From Candidatus Nanogingivalis gingivitcus (GTDB lineage: Bacteria; Patescibacteriota; Saccharimonadia; Saccharimonadales; Saccharimonadaceae): a stretch of DNA of 64,000 nucleotides. The notes beneath the pieces are model-generated. The model was not told the DNA's origin. It saw only the letters and a list, made by a program, of their open reading frames with translations, and did no database searches. The stretch covers positions 62,001 through 126,000 of the forward strand of contig NZ_PRLK01000001.1 in NCBI RefSeq assembly GCF_004151455.1. Reading direction: 5' to 3'. Both the position numbers and the translations under genes were made by a program. Below, in pieces: positions 1 to 7,746 of the stretch (position 1 is the first letter of the stretch; the number at the start of each line of letters is the position of its first letter).

Positions 1-60
1 TGGTTTTGTATTCCATGCAAAAGTCCTATAGAATGGTCTACCGAAAAGAAAATCTAAACC

Positions 61-426
61 TCAACCTATACCCATCCATTTTGATGTATTAGTATCAGCA
101 TATTTACCCCTATTCATTGTAGGGTTAGTTAAATTAGGATATTGATCCCAAAAATAGTAATAGATATAAGCATCATGAGCCATTTTGTCCCTTTCAGCTT
201 TCATGCTAGGGTGTCCATCAAAAGGGCTAACCCCAAAAATAGCCTTATCACCAGCTAGTTGTAAATTGATAGTTTCATCTTGCTGGTTAGTATCCTTAGG
301 GGGATTCCTATGGAATGTTATATTTCTAACTAGCTGATTAGTTGCCGCCATAGCTGGCATAGAATTAGTTAAAAATGATAACGTAAAAATAGCTATCACA
401 GTAAGATATTTGGCTTTTTTAAACAT
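61..426 (-). CDS. Secreted protein of unknown function, possibly truncated
   Basis: I do not recognise this 121-residue protein. Residues 1-27 form a Sec-type signal peptide (Lys-rich start, hydrophobic core, AMA cleavage context), so the mature protein should be exported. The rest is polar and aromatic-rich (YIYYYFW). A Shine-Dalgarno GGAG lies about 10 bases before the ATG. The frame ends with TGA at 61-63, but the same frame stays open from there to the window edge and reads like protein (GLDFLFGRPFYRTF). The gene may therefore be a longer one broken by a stop, or simply end here. Confidence 0.6.
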   Translation of the reverse strand: MFKKAKYLTVIAIFTLSFLTNSMPAMAATNQLVRNITFHRNPPKDTNQQDETINLQLAGDKAIFGVSPFDGHPSMKAERDKMAHDAYIYYYFWDQYPNLTNPTMNRGKYADTNTSKWMGIG

Positions 427-486
427 TTAATAAACTCCACATTTTATTATTCCTATATATAATTTTACTGATAGATTCTTATAAAA

Positions 487-681
487 TCAAGCCTTGTTTT
501 TACTTGTAAGATACCACCCGCCATCTATATCTTTATAAACTGTAAGTTTCAAATTTAAATTCAAAAGCATAGCATAGTTAGCAGCTTTTTCTGCCTCCGT
601 TTTACTATTATATCTTTTTTTATTCGTTGGAGATCTATATATAGTTCTCCTAATAGGAATATTGTTATTTCTTCTAGGCAT
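487..681 (-). CDS. Small basic conserved-looking protein
   Basis: A 64-residue basic protein with an Arg/Lys-rich N-terminus (MPRRNNN) and a short region with two tryptophan/tyrosine pairs near the end. No family is recognised. Its ATG overlaps the stop codon of the upstream dihydrouridine synthase gene, which suggests translational coupling and supports it being real. The basic N-terminus would fit RNA or DNA binding, but that is inference. It ends with TGA. Confidence 0.55.
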   Translation of the reverse strand: MPRRNNNIPIRRTIYRSPTNKKRYNSKTEAEKAANYAMLLNLNLKLTVYKDIDGGWYLTSKNKA

Positions 682-1684
682 TTTTAAAATCTTCTATAAT
701 TTGCCTAACTTCGTCAATATTCTTAGTTTCCATTAGTTTTGCTCTTAGCTCACTAGCACCATAAAAATCACGAATATAAATCTTAAAAAATCTCTTTAAG
801 GGATCGAATCGTCTTTGGCCTAATTCTTTCGTGTATTTTTCGAATAATTGAAGTTGTAACAAAAGCAATTCAATATACTCTTCTGTACTATGCTCTTCAA
901 TATTTTTTTCAAAACAATATGGATTTTCAAAAACTCCCCTACCAATCATTATACCGTCGATACCATTATATTGACGCCAAAGATTCATTCCTTGAGCTCT
1001 ATTTTTTATGTCTCCATTTATTTGAATTAAAGTATTAGGAGCAATTTCATCTCTTAAAGCAATAATTTCAGGTATTATTTCAAAATGAGCTGGAACTTTA
1101 CTCATTTCTTTTTTTGTTCGTAAATGAATAGTTAAAACAGCTAAATTCTGCTTTAATAAAAAAGTTAGCCATTCTTTCCATTCATCAACTCTAGAAAATC
1201 CTAACCTAGTTTTAACTGATATTGGTAAGCCAGATTCTTTAGCAGCATCTATTATTTGTAATGCTAATTCAGGATTACGGATCAAATCACTACCACCACC
1301 ACTTTTTATTACTGCTTTATCTGGACAACCCATATTAATATCTATAGCTTGATATCCTATTTCTGGTAGATGTTTGGACATATAAGCTATATCTTCTGGT
1401 TTAGACCCCCAAATTTGTGCTACAATAGGCTCTTCATCTTCAGTACGAGCTAATCTACCCCTTGTGCTATGAATTCCTTTAGGACTAGCAAAACTAGAAG
1501 AATTAGTGAATTCAGTATAAAATACATCTGGCCTTGATGCTTTGGCTACAACATGCCTAAAAACCACATCAGTAACAGCTTCCATAGGTGCTAAAGAAAA
1601 GAAAGGTATTTTTTTACCATTTTCTTTACCGGTGCTAAGGGATATATCTTGCCAAAAATTATTTTGCATATTTTTTATTCTCAC
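674..1684 (-). CDS. dus: tRNA-dihydrouridine synthase family protein
   Basis: Flavoenzyme that reduces uridines in tRNA to dihydrouridine using NADPH. The 336-residue length fits the family. FMN-barrel motifs appear in order: APMEAVTD (33-40), NMGCPD with the catalytic Cys at 120, KTRLG, INGD and IGRG. The usual HGRTR motif reads HLRTK here, a divergence at a position that normally contacts flavin phosphate or tRNA. The listed start is a GTG; an ATG five codons later is an alternative. It lies just downstream of tRNA-Leu and overlaps the following small gene. Which uridine it modifies cannot be told from sequence alone. Confidence 0.9.
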   Translation of the reverse strand: MRIKNMQNNFWQDISLSTGKENGKKIPFFSLAPMEAVTDVVFRHVVAKASRPDVFYTEFTNSSSFASPKGIHSTRGRLARTEDEEPIVAQIWGSKPEDIAYMSKHLPEIGYQAIDINMGCPDKAVIKSGGGSDLIRNPELALQIIDAAKESGLPISVKTRLGFSRVDEWKEWLTFLLKQNLAVLTIHLRTKKEMSKVPAHFEIIPEIIALRDEIAPNTLIQINGDIKNRAQGMNLWRQYNGIDGIMIGRGVFENPYCFEKNIEEHSTEEYIELLLLQLQLFEKYTKELGQRRFDPLKRFFKIYIRDFYGASELRAKLMETKNIDEVRQIIEDFKNA

Positions 1685-1733
1685 TTTTAAAATTAAAGGG
1701 CGAACACTTATATTTGTACGCCTCTATAAAACA

Positions 1734-1820
1734 TGGTGTACACGAGAAGACTTGAACTTCCACGAACCGAGGTTCACTAGCCCCTCAAGCTAGCGCGTCT
1801 ACCAATTCCGCCACGCATAC
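1734..1820 (-). tRNA. tRNA-Leu (anticodon GAG)
   Basis: The 87-base cloverleaf has a perfect seven-pair acceptor including G-U pairs (GTATGCG with CGTGTAC), an anticodon stem CTAGC/GCTAG with loop TTGAGGG (anticodon GAG), a long class II variable arm, a T-arm with GTTCAAG, discriminator A and an encoded CCA end. Confidence 0.95.
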
Positions 1821-1842
1821 ATATGTTATTATAGTAGCAAAA

Positions 1843-3657
1843 TTAAGGTGTTTTGTAAAGTTTACCCTTATCAACAGCCCAGTTACTTATATCTTCATAT
1901 CTATTAATTTCACTATTAAATTTATTTCTATTGTCATAGGCTCTAACACTTTTACGGTAAACAAAAGTAGTTCTTGTTCTGGCTATTCCTATAGCTGGTA
2001 CATCCCTAAGCCATCGGCGAGTAAATGCTGTTAAATACTTCTTTTTATCTTCTATATTATTAGCTTTTCTAGCATTCACTAACATATCACTGGCTACTGG
2101 ATCGTTATATCCCGATAAATTTAAGCCCTCTGCGTTAGCTTGACTATAATGCCAAAAAGCATAAATATCTGGATCAGCACCAAATTCTAATTCATAAAGT
2201 AAAATACTATAACTTCTAGGTTTAATAATTGTCTTAACAAAATTTGCAGTTTTATCATTTTCTTCACCCACTATTAATTGCACATCAAAACCTAATTCTT
2301 TCAGTTGCTTTTCAATATTTTTAGATGCTTTTTCTAAATTGCTATTTTTTATAGTAGCTAGCTGGATTTGTAGCTTTTTACCATCTTTATATCTTATTTT
2401 ATCGTTATTAGATAACTTCCAGCCATCATCGTCTAATAGTTTAGCTGCCAGTGTCTTATCAAATTTAGCAGGACTTATATCTTTCTGATTGATAAATTGT
2501 TCCAATATTGGGTAATCTAAACCATCCACAGCGTTCATATTAGATCTAACGGCGTTCATATCTATTCCGTGTTGCACTGCTTTACGTACCTTAATACTCT
2601 TCATAATTGAATCATTAGTATTTATAAAAGCATAGAAACCTCTATTTACACTGGTCTGATTCTCTTTTAACGTATTTTTCTCGCTATCGGTAAAATCACT
2701 TAATGATATGTCGTTAGAAGATATGACTGCCCCTGAGAGTAAAACTTTTTTAATATTTTCTTTATCTTTATACGTAAATATTTCATATCTAGACAATTTA
2801 GCTACATTACGGTAATAATTTTCATTTCTTACTAAACTAAGTATAGAATTTCCTTCGCTAGTATGTTGAAGTGATTTAAATTTAAATATACCCGAAGTTA
2901 CCATATTTTTACTTATATCTAATTCTCTAAGCTCGTTATTCTTAACTTTGGATAATATGCGACTTGGCATTATTGGGAAATTAAGGCTATATAAAACAGA
3001 GTTAGATTCAACAGGCATAATCATCTCAAAACGATAATCATCTTTTTTAGTAATTTTTACATCTTTCCAGTTTTTATAGCCATAAGTATTTATAGAAGGA
3101 TCTTTCATGAGGTTAACTGTATAAATAACATCATTAGCATCTAAACTGTCGTTATTGCTCCATTTTACATCTTTACGTAATGTAATATCTAAATTTCTAT
3201 AATTATCTGTAGCTTTTAAATTATCCACTAAGTCTGCTTTAATTAACCCACTAGTATCAAAATCATATAATCTAGAAAACGCTAATTTAGAAAAAGCTTT
3301 TTCAGCAGAACTATCAGCAAATAAAGGGTTTAAATTATCTATATTTCCTATAAATGCTTCTGAAAATGTACCACCATTAATAAAAGAATTCTCTGAGAAA
3401 GATTTTTCAGATAATTCTCTAGTAATTCCGACACCGATAATTATAATTAAAATTATAGCTAACCACCCTAAAATAATTCTTTTAGTTAACCTTAAACTAT
3501 AGGCCCTACGAATTACATTATCTCGAACATGGCGAAGGGCAATATTACCAACAAAGTATCTATATTCTTTGCTTAGTATTTTTTTACTTCTAATACCAGT
3601 ACTTACAGTTGAAGGTTTTTTTGAAGCTACACTACGGTTATGTTTTTTTATATCCAT
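1843..3657 (-). CDS. Membrane-anchored family 5 extracellular solute-binding protein (peptide-type)
   Basis: Substrate-binding protein of the SBP_bac_5 (OppA/DppA) family, expected to capture oligopeptides outside the cell. Residues 1-60 are basic, and a single transmembrane helix at about 60-78 replaces the lipoprotein signal usual for this family, so it is an N-terminally anchored protein. The family pattern starts near residue 100 (NLNPLFADSS, KWSNNDSLDANDVIYT) and runs to the C-terminus (WLRDVPAIGI). Length 604 is normal. It begins 7 bases after the secG stop, so it is probably cotranscribed with secG. No permease or ATPase is adjacent, so partners must be encoded elsewhere. Uptake of host peptides would suit an auxotrophic epibiont (inference). 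Confidence 0.85.
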   Translation of the reverse strand: MDIKKHNRSVASKKPSTVSTGIRSKKILSKEYRYFVGNIALRHVRDNVIRRAYSLRLTKRIILGWLAIILIIIIGVGITRELSEKSFSENSFINGGTFSEAFIGNIDNLNPLFADSSAEKAFSKLAFSRLYDFDTSGLIKADLVDNLKATDNYRNLDITLRKDVKWSNNDSLDANDVIYTVNLMKDPSINTYGYKNWKDVKITKKDDYRFEMIMPVESNSVLYSLNFPIMPSRILSKVKNNELRELDISKNMVTSGIFKFKSLQHTSEGNSILSLVRNENYYRNVAKLSRYEIFTYKDKENIKKVLLSGAVISSNDISLSDFTDSEKNTLKENQTSVNRGFYAFINTNDSIMKSIKVRKAVQHGIDMNAVRSNMNAVDGLDYPILEQFINQKDISPAKFDKTLAAKLLDDDGWKLSNNDKIRYKDGKKLQIQLATIKNSNLEKASKNIEKQLKELGFDVQLIVGEENDKTANFVKTIIKPRSYSILLYELEFGADPDIYAFWHYSQANAEGLNLSGYNDPVASDMLVNARKANNIEDKKKYLTAFTRRWLRDVPAIGIARTRTTFVYRKSVRAYDNRNKFNSEINRYEDISNWAVDKGKLYKTP

Positions 3658-3666
3658 AAAATATTA

Positions 3667-3891
3667 CTAGGCAACAACTAGCATGAGTATAATTGAAGCT
3701 ACAAATATGATTGCAAAGAATATTGTAGCATTAAATACACTCTTCTCTACTCCTCTTCTAGTAGTAAAAAGTTCTCCCGAAGCACCAAATCCAGCACCAA
3801 GGCTAGCGCCACGTTGCTGAAGCAGTACTAATATCATCATTAAAATACCTGATATAACTGTAGATATTTGCAATATTAAACTAAAATTCAT
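3667..3891 (-). CDS. secG: Preprotein translocase subunit SecG
   Basis: Small membrane subunit of the SecYEG translocon that assists SecA-driven protein export. The 74 residues show the SecG arrangement: an N-terminal helix (about 5-24), the conserved loop LLQQRGASLGAGFGASGELFTT-type motif with its Gly-rich turn, and a second helix at 52-72. Its start overlaps the end of the upstream holin-like gene by 11 bases, and the solute-binding protein gene follows 7 bases after its stop, suggesting one operon. Confidence 0.93.
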   Translation of the reverse strand: MNFSLILQISTVISGILMMILVLLQQRGASLGAGFGASGELFTTRRGVEKSVFNATIFFAIIFVASIILMLVVA

Positions 3892-4264
3892 TATTCAACT
3901 CCTCTTCTATTTTTATTAGTCCTATTCTACTAGTAATAATATAATTAACTATACTCATAACTATACCAACTGTAACTGCGTCAACAAATCTAATTGATAC
4001 ATTAGGGGCTATGCATAGTGAAATCCATACAATTATACCATTAATCACAAGAGTAAATAGCCCTAAAGTTAGTATTATCATAGGTAGTGATAATATAGTT
4101 ATGATCGGCTTAACCATACTATTCATAATGGTAAATATTAGGCCAGCAAATATAAATGTTGAAATTGTATATTTGCTAGCTAAATTAAATAAATATATAA
4201 AAAATCCTAGTATAATACTATTTACTAACCAACGAAATACAAAAAAATAAAATTGCTTTTTCAT
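3881..4264 (-). CDS. Phage holin family (PF04020-like) membrane protein
   Basis: A 127-residue protein with four predicted transmembrane helices (about 10-30, 34-52, 58-82, 95-112), resembling the small four-helix membrane proteins annotated as phage holin family or YvlD-like. Conserved features seen are the NSMVKPI turn and the LGLFTLVINGIIVWI helix. The name does not imply lysis; these are usually chromosomal proteins of unknown role. It heads an operon with secG. An extended -10 (TGT TAAAAT) lies 9 bases before the ATG, so the 5' leader would be about three bases. Confidence 0.75.
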   Translation of the reverse strand: MKKQFYFFVFRWLVNSIILGFFIYLFNLASKYTISTFIFAGLIFTIMNSMVKPIITILSLPMIILTLGLFTLVINGIIVWISLCIAPNVSIRFVDAVTVGIVMSIVNYIITSRIGLIKIEEELNNEF

Positions 4265-4273
4265 TCTATATTT

Positions 4274-4282
4274 ATTTTAACA
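4274..4282 (-). promoter_or_regulatory. Extended -10 promoter of the holin-like/secG operon
   Basis: On the minus strand TGT-TAAAAT is followed by nine bases and then the ATG at 4264. Transcription would start about 3 bases before the start codon. No Shine-Dalgarno is present. Confidence 0.6.
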
Positions 4283-4289
4283 TATCTAA

Positions 4290-4318
4290 AAAATAAAAAA
4301 AACACCCTGTTAAAGGGT
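4290..4318 (-). terminator. Intrinsic terminator after tRNA-Lys
   Basis: On the minus strand a short stem ACCCT/AGGGT with loop TTAAC is followed by a G and eight T's. It lies 13 bases beyond the tRNA-Lys CCA end. Confidence 0.7.
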
Positions 4319-4330
4319 TATTTATCACAA

Positions 4331-4407
4331 TGGAGGGTCTGATGGGGCTTGAACCCATGACACCCTGCTTAAAAGGCAGGTGCTCTAACCAGCTGAGCTA
4401 CAGACCC
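4331..4407 (-). tRNA. tRNA-Lys (anticodon TTT)
   Basis: The cloverleaf has acceptor GGGTCTG/CAGACCC, D-arm TAGCTCAGCTGGTTAGAGC, anticodon stem CCTGC/GCAGG around loop CTTTTAA (anticodon TTT), T-arm with GTTCAAGC and an encoded CCA. The discriminator base reads U, where bacterial tRNA-Lys usually has A. Confidence 0.95.
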
Positions 4408-4448
4408 ACGCGTGATAAAAATAATTATATTAAATATAATTATAAAAG

Positions 4449-4658
4449 TCAAGCCTTTTTATCATTTTTACTATTACTATTAAATAAAATACTAATTAAT
4501 GAAAAGCTTACTATTGATGTAACTATCCACTTGTTATATAGGCTTAAAAATCCCACCACTTTAGTTGAATAATTATCTAATGGTAATATTATGGAAATTT
4601 TAGGTATTATTACTACAAATATCAATATCCCACTACACAACACTAAAATAATATTCAT
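4449..4658 (-). CDS. C-terminal part of a probable frameshifted membrane protein
   Basis: The 69 residues hold two hydrophobic segments (about 1-25 and 45-62) and a Lys/Asp-rich tail. I recognise no family. The frame is open upstream of this ATG for about 26 more codons (ending LLIVLGVIALIKSPKQNNII), back to within the end of the ORF at 4712-4915. This suggests the two frames are halves of one four-helix membrane protein separated by a -1 shift near 4715-4735. A separate small gene is the alternative. Confidence 0.4.
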   Translation of the reverse strand: MNIILVLCSGILIFVVIIPKISIILPLDNYSTKVVGFLSLYNKWIVTSIVSFSLISILFNSNSKNDKKA

Positions 4659-4711
4659 AATAATATTATTTTGTTTTGGACTTTTTATTAAAGCGATAAC
4701 TCCTAATACTA

Positions 4712-4915
4712 TTAAAAGATTATAGATATAATAAAGCTAATTTTTTCTTTATTTAATATACTACCTAATAAGCTTATAACAAATTCTGTAATATCATTAT
4801 TCCAATATTGGTCTATAGCCATACTTGATAAAACTGCCAAATTTAAAAAAGCAGTATTTTTCCTAAAAATAAATAATAAACAAAATATTATTAATATTAA
4901 AACAATGGCAACCAT
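4712..4915 (-). CDS. N-terminal part of a probable frameshifted membrane protein
   Basis: The 67 residues contain an N-terminal hydrophobic helix (2-18) and a second near 38-60. The frame stops at 4712 while the downstream frame is already open through the overlap, and joining them gives a continuous hydrophobic protein of about 150 residues. The overlap is AT-rich with short T-runs, a setting for indel mutation or sequencing error. No family recognised. Confidence 0.4.
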   Translation of the reverse strand: MVAIVLILIIFCLLFIFRKNTAFLNLAVLSSMAIDQYWNNDITEFVISLLGSILNKEKISFIISIIF

Positions 4916-4955
4916 AATTTAAATTATACCCAATTATAGTTACCATTGCTATATT

Positions 4956-5873
4956 CTAAACACCAATTTTATCTTTTTTATTGCCTCGTTTTGCATTTCT
5001 CTCAATATAATCAATAATTTTTGAAGCAATATCACGATAAGTTATCTTCTCAATACCAAAACCAGGGCTAGCATTAACCTCTAATACTAGTGGACCCCTA
5101 TTGGAACGCATCAAGTCTACCCCTGCTACTAAAAGACCCATAGCTTTAGCTGATTTTACTGCCATTCTTTTTTCTTCTGTAGTTAATTTAATTGGCTCCC
5201 CTAATCCACCCTTATGCAAATTAGAGCGAAAATCATCATCTAAACTTTGTCTTTTCATACTAGCTACAACTTGCGAACCAACTACAAAAGCTCTTATATC
5301 AGTTCCTGCTGATTCTTTAATAAACTCTTGAAGTAAGACGTTTGTACCATCTGAGTTAGTTAAATAAAATGCTTGGAGCACAGATTTAGCAGCTTTTTTT
5401 GTTTCTGCTAGTACTACTCCGTTACCATGAGTGCCTCTAGCAAGTTTAATTATCGCAGGAGTTCCCCCTATCTCTTCCAATAAGTTATCAATATCAGTAG
5501 AATTACGGCTAAAAACTGTTTTCGGAATAGTAACTCCAGCCTTTGCTAATAATTGAGTTGAACGGAGCTTGTCCCTCGCTCTAGTAATTGCAATTGACTT
5601 ATTCATGAAAAAAGCACGAGGGTTTGAAGTTTCTAGTTGCCTTACTACAGAAGTACCGTATTTAGTCATATGACTGGCAATTCTAGGTATGAATACATCG
5701 TAGCCTTTTACTTCATTCCCTTTATACATAACTTTGGGGTTTTTATCGTCTATAGAAACATAACAATTTTTATATTTAATAATATCAACTTGATGACCTC
5801 TACTCTCTGCGACCTCTTTTAGCCTTTTAGTTGAATAATTTGCAGAGCCATTACTTAATATTGCTATTTTCAT
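4956..5873 (-). CDS. rimK: RimK family ATP-grasp alpha-L-glutamate ligase
   Basis: ATP-grasp ligase of the RimK/LysX type. In E. coli RimK adds glutamates to the C-terminus of ribosomal protein S6; other members use carrier proteins or coenzymes. All hallmarks are present in 305 residues: an N-terminal preATP-grasp domain with the conserved PRI motif, FMNKSIAITRARDKLRSTQ-type central helix, LARGTHGNGV nucleotide loop, QEFI hinge, DIRAFVVG, the NLHKGG loop and the metal-binding LEVNASPGF near residue 270. It sits 2 bases after a RimB-like protease gene, a known pairing. The substrate here is unknown. Confidence 0.92.
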   Translation of the reverse strand: MKIAILSNGSANYSTKRLKEVAESRGHQVDIIKYKNCYVSIDDKNPKVMYKGNEVKGYDVFIPRIASHMTKYGTSVVRQLETSNPRAFFMNKSIAITRARDKLRSTQLLAKAGVTIPKTVFSRNSTDIDNLLEEIGGTPAIIKLARGTHGNGVVLAETKKAAKSVLQAFYLTNSDGTNVLLQEFIKESAGTDIRAFVVGSQVVASMKRQSLDDDFRSNLHKGGLGEPIKLTTEEKRMAVKSAKAMGLLVAGVDLMRSNRGPLVLEVNASPGFGIEKITYRDIASKIIDYIERNAKRGNKKDKIGV

Positions 5874-5875
5874 AA

Positions 5876-6316
5876 TTATTTATCTCCCATTTCTCTCCAT
5901 TCATTATCGATATTTCTACTTTCTCTACAATCAACCATAATATTATTTCTTATTAGAAACGCCCTACCAATCAAAACGTCATATTTCATATTAGATCGAT
6001 CATCAAGCCCTAGCCGTTCTATATATATATGATCGCGAATTTTTATTTTCATATTAACTAAATATCTTTTTTTAGACCCACCATGAGTATTTCGAACCTT
6101 ACGCACTAAAAAATCAGTAGTAGCTATATCTTGGTCACTTCCATATAAATTAAAGTATAAAGTACCATTACGCTCTACTATATTTTGAGCATGAATAACT
6201 CCTGAAAATGCCCCTGTATCAATTTTAGCATCATAAAAACAACTCTTCTCTAGGTCTAAATTTTCAAGTCCTAAAGTTTCTACTTTTTCAAATGCTGATA
6301 TTACAATATTATTCAT
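5876..6316 (-). CDS. rimB: RimK-associated retropepsin-like protease (PF05618, RimB-like)
   Basis: Member of the family annotated as putative ATP-dependent zinc protease or RimK/LysX-associated protein, which adopts a retropepsin-like aspartic protease fold. The active-site signature DTGA appears at residues 33-36 (KIDTGAFSG), and the second conserved block YDVLIGRAFL is near 115-124. In Pseudomonas, RimB is reported to trim RimK-added residues from S6. It is 146 residues long and directly precedes rimK with a 2-base gap, so the adding and trimming enzymes are probably made together. The weak site AAAGG precedes the start. Confidence 0.85.
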   Translation of the reverse strand: MNNIVISAFEKVETLGLENLDLEKSCFYDAKIDTGAFSGVIHAQNIVERNGTLYFNLYGSDQDIATTDFLVRKVRNTHGGSKKRYLVNMKIKIRDHIYIERLGLDDRSNMKYDVLIGRAFLIRNNIMVDCRESRNIDNEWREMGDK

Positions 6317-6369
6317 ATAACCTTTTTTATTTAGATAATTAAAACATATATATCTATTTTTGTCAATAA

Positions 6370-7737
6370 TTATCTCTTCCCAACTTTTAATTCATATATC
6401 TGCCTTTGTTGGCTATCGTCTAGCAAATTATTCTTACCACCCAAGAAAAAATTATCAAACATCTCTTCTGAGCCTATATTTTCTTCAATGTACTGCCATA
6501 TTTTTTGACCACCATTAAAATAGCTCAAGTCTTTAAACCAAGGTAACTCATCAGTACCTCTAAATATTCTCTGAGTGGCTTTATAAGCTTCTTTTCTTTT
6601 ATTTTCTATATCCCCACGAGATAAATCACCTTTATTTGAAGTTAACAATTTAAGTCGCCAGTTAATTTCGAATACCTCTCTAAAATTTTTACTATCAAAA
6701 AAGGCTAATCCAGCAGTAATATAGTGGCCAATCCCAGCCTCTACATATTCCCCCTTTACGGCCATTTCCATAGCTCTAGCGATCCCCTCTTCGGTTTCTA
6801 AATAACCATCAAGCCCATTTTTTAAAGTTGGTATTTTATATTGGTTACCAGTTTGGCCCCTCATATAATGAGTTCCTAGCTCATGAACAACAAGCCCTTC
6901 AACTTCATTACGTGTCATAGATTTTCTATTTTTAGGAATGGATATTTTTTTAGTTCCAGAATTAACGGATATAGCTCCAGAATCCTTCCATTCGATATCG
7001 AATTTTTCCATTCCACTATTATGAAAATCACCTACTATATTCTCAAATATAGAGCAGAGCTCTTCAGGGGTAAATTTATCGCCATTAATAGGTTCTTTAG
7101 GGATATATTCTAATTGTTTAGCATAGAATATTCTAGAAAATTCCTCCATTTTTTTGAAAGTTTCTTCAGATGGCTTAAACCTCTCTTTCTTTTCTGTATT
7201 AATATATTTTCTACCTAATAAATCAATTAAATCATTATATATTTTTTCGCTAGTATTATTTAAATTATCAACGTCTATTTTTGCTAATTCATCACTAACT
7301 AGAGATTCAAAAGTATCTTTTTCTGGAGCTCCATATAGCTCAATATTGTCTCTCATAAAATTATCTTTGGCTATTCTGATATCTTTAGAACTTTGGCTAT
7401 TTTTAATGGTGTTAGCACAGTCGATCATTCGTGCAGATTTAAATTTCCTCTCTAAGCTAGTTTCTAACATTTCTCGTTCAATATTACCTAAGTTCTCCTG
7501 GTTATCTAAATATTCAACCGATTTAGATATATTGTCATATAGATCATTTATAGAGGTAGGGGTTATATTACCATAAATATTGTTAGGTTTCCGTAAAGTA
7601 GCATCATTTAAAAACTCTTCTTGAGCCTTCCTAGCATTGGTTGCAGTAAATTTTTCTACCATATTTGGTTCGGTTTTTTGATAAATTTCACCAAAATTAA
7701 TTTCTTCATGGCTAAGATGTTTTTCTTTCTCTATCAT
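6370..7737 (-). CDS. DUF1704 (MATCAP/QEGLA-type) metallopeptidase-like protein
   Basis: Resembles the DUF1704 family, annotated in bacteria as flavohemoglobin expression-modulating QEGLA-motif protein and in animals as KIAA0895/MATCAP, a tyrosine carboxypeptidase acting on the tubulin tail. The zinc signature HELGTH is at 285-290 followed by YMRG, and TEEGIARAMEMA near 318 matches the QEGLA motif that supplies the third ligand. The 455 residues start with a helical N-terminal region. It follows dnaJ by 9 bases and precedes rimB and rimK by 53 bases. Together these suggest a C-terminal tail editing module. The target is not known and the activity is inferred from motifs. Confidence 0.8.
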   Translation of the reverse strand: MIEKEKHLSHEEINFGEIYQKTEPNMVEKFTATNARKAQEEFLNDATLRKPNNIYGNITPTSINDLYDNISKSVEYLDNQENLGNIEREMLETSLERKFKSARMIDCANTIKNSQSSKDIRIAKDNFMRDNIELYGAPEKDTFESLVSDELAKIDVDNLNNTSEKIYNDLIDLLGRKYINTEKKERFKPSEETFKKMEEFSRIFYAKQLEYIPKEPINGDKFTPEELCSIFENIVGDFHNSGMEKFDIEWKDSGAISVNSGTKKISIPKNRKSMTRNEVEGLVVHELGTHYMRGQTGNQYKIPTLKNGLDGYLETEEGIARAMEMAVKGEYVEAGIGHYITAGLAFFDSKNFREVFEINWRLKLLTSNKGDLSRGDIENKRKEAYKATQRIFRGTDELPWFKDLSYFNGGQKIWQYIEENIGSEEMFDNFFLGGKNNLLDDSQQRQIYELKVGKR

Positions 7738-7746
7738 GATTTTCCC

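Noticed and set aside
1-681. UGA read as glycine or tryptophan (Gracilibacteria-type code)
   Set aside because: TGA works as a natural stop in several genes (487, 24193), and no essential gene needs TGA as sense.
1542-1793. Plus-strand ORF across the dus start and tRNA-Leu
   Set aside because: It overlaps a real gene and a tRNA on the other strand.
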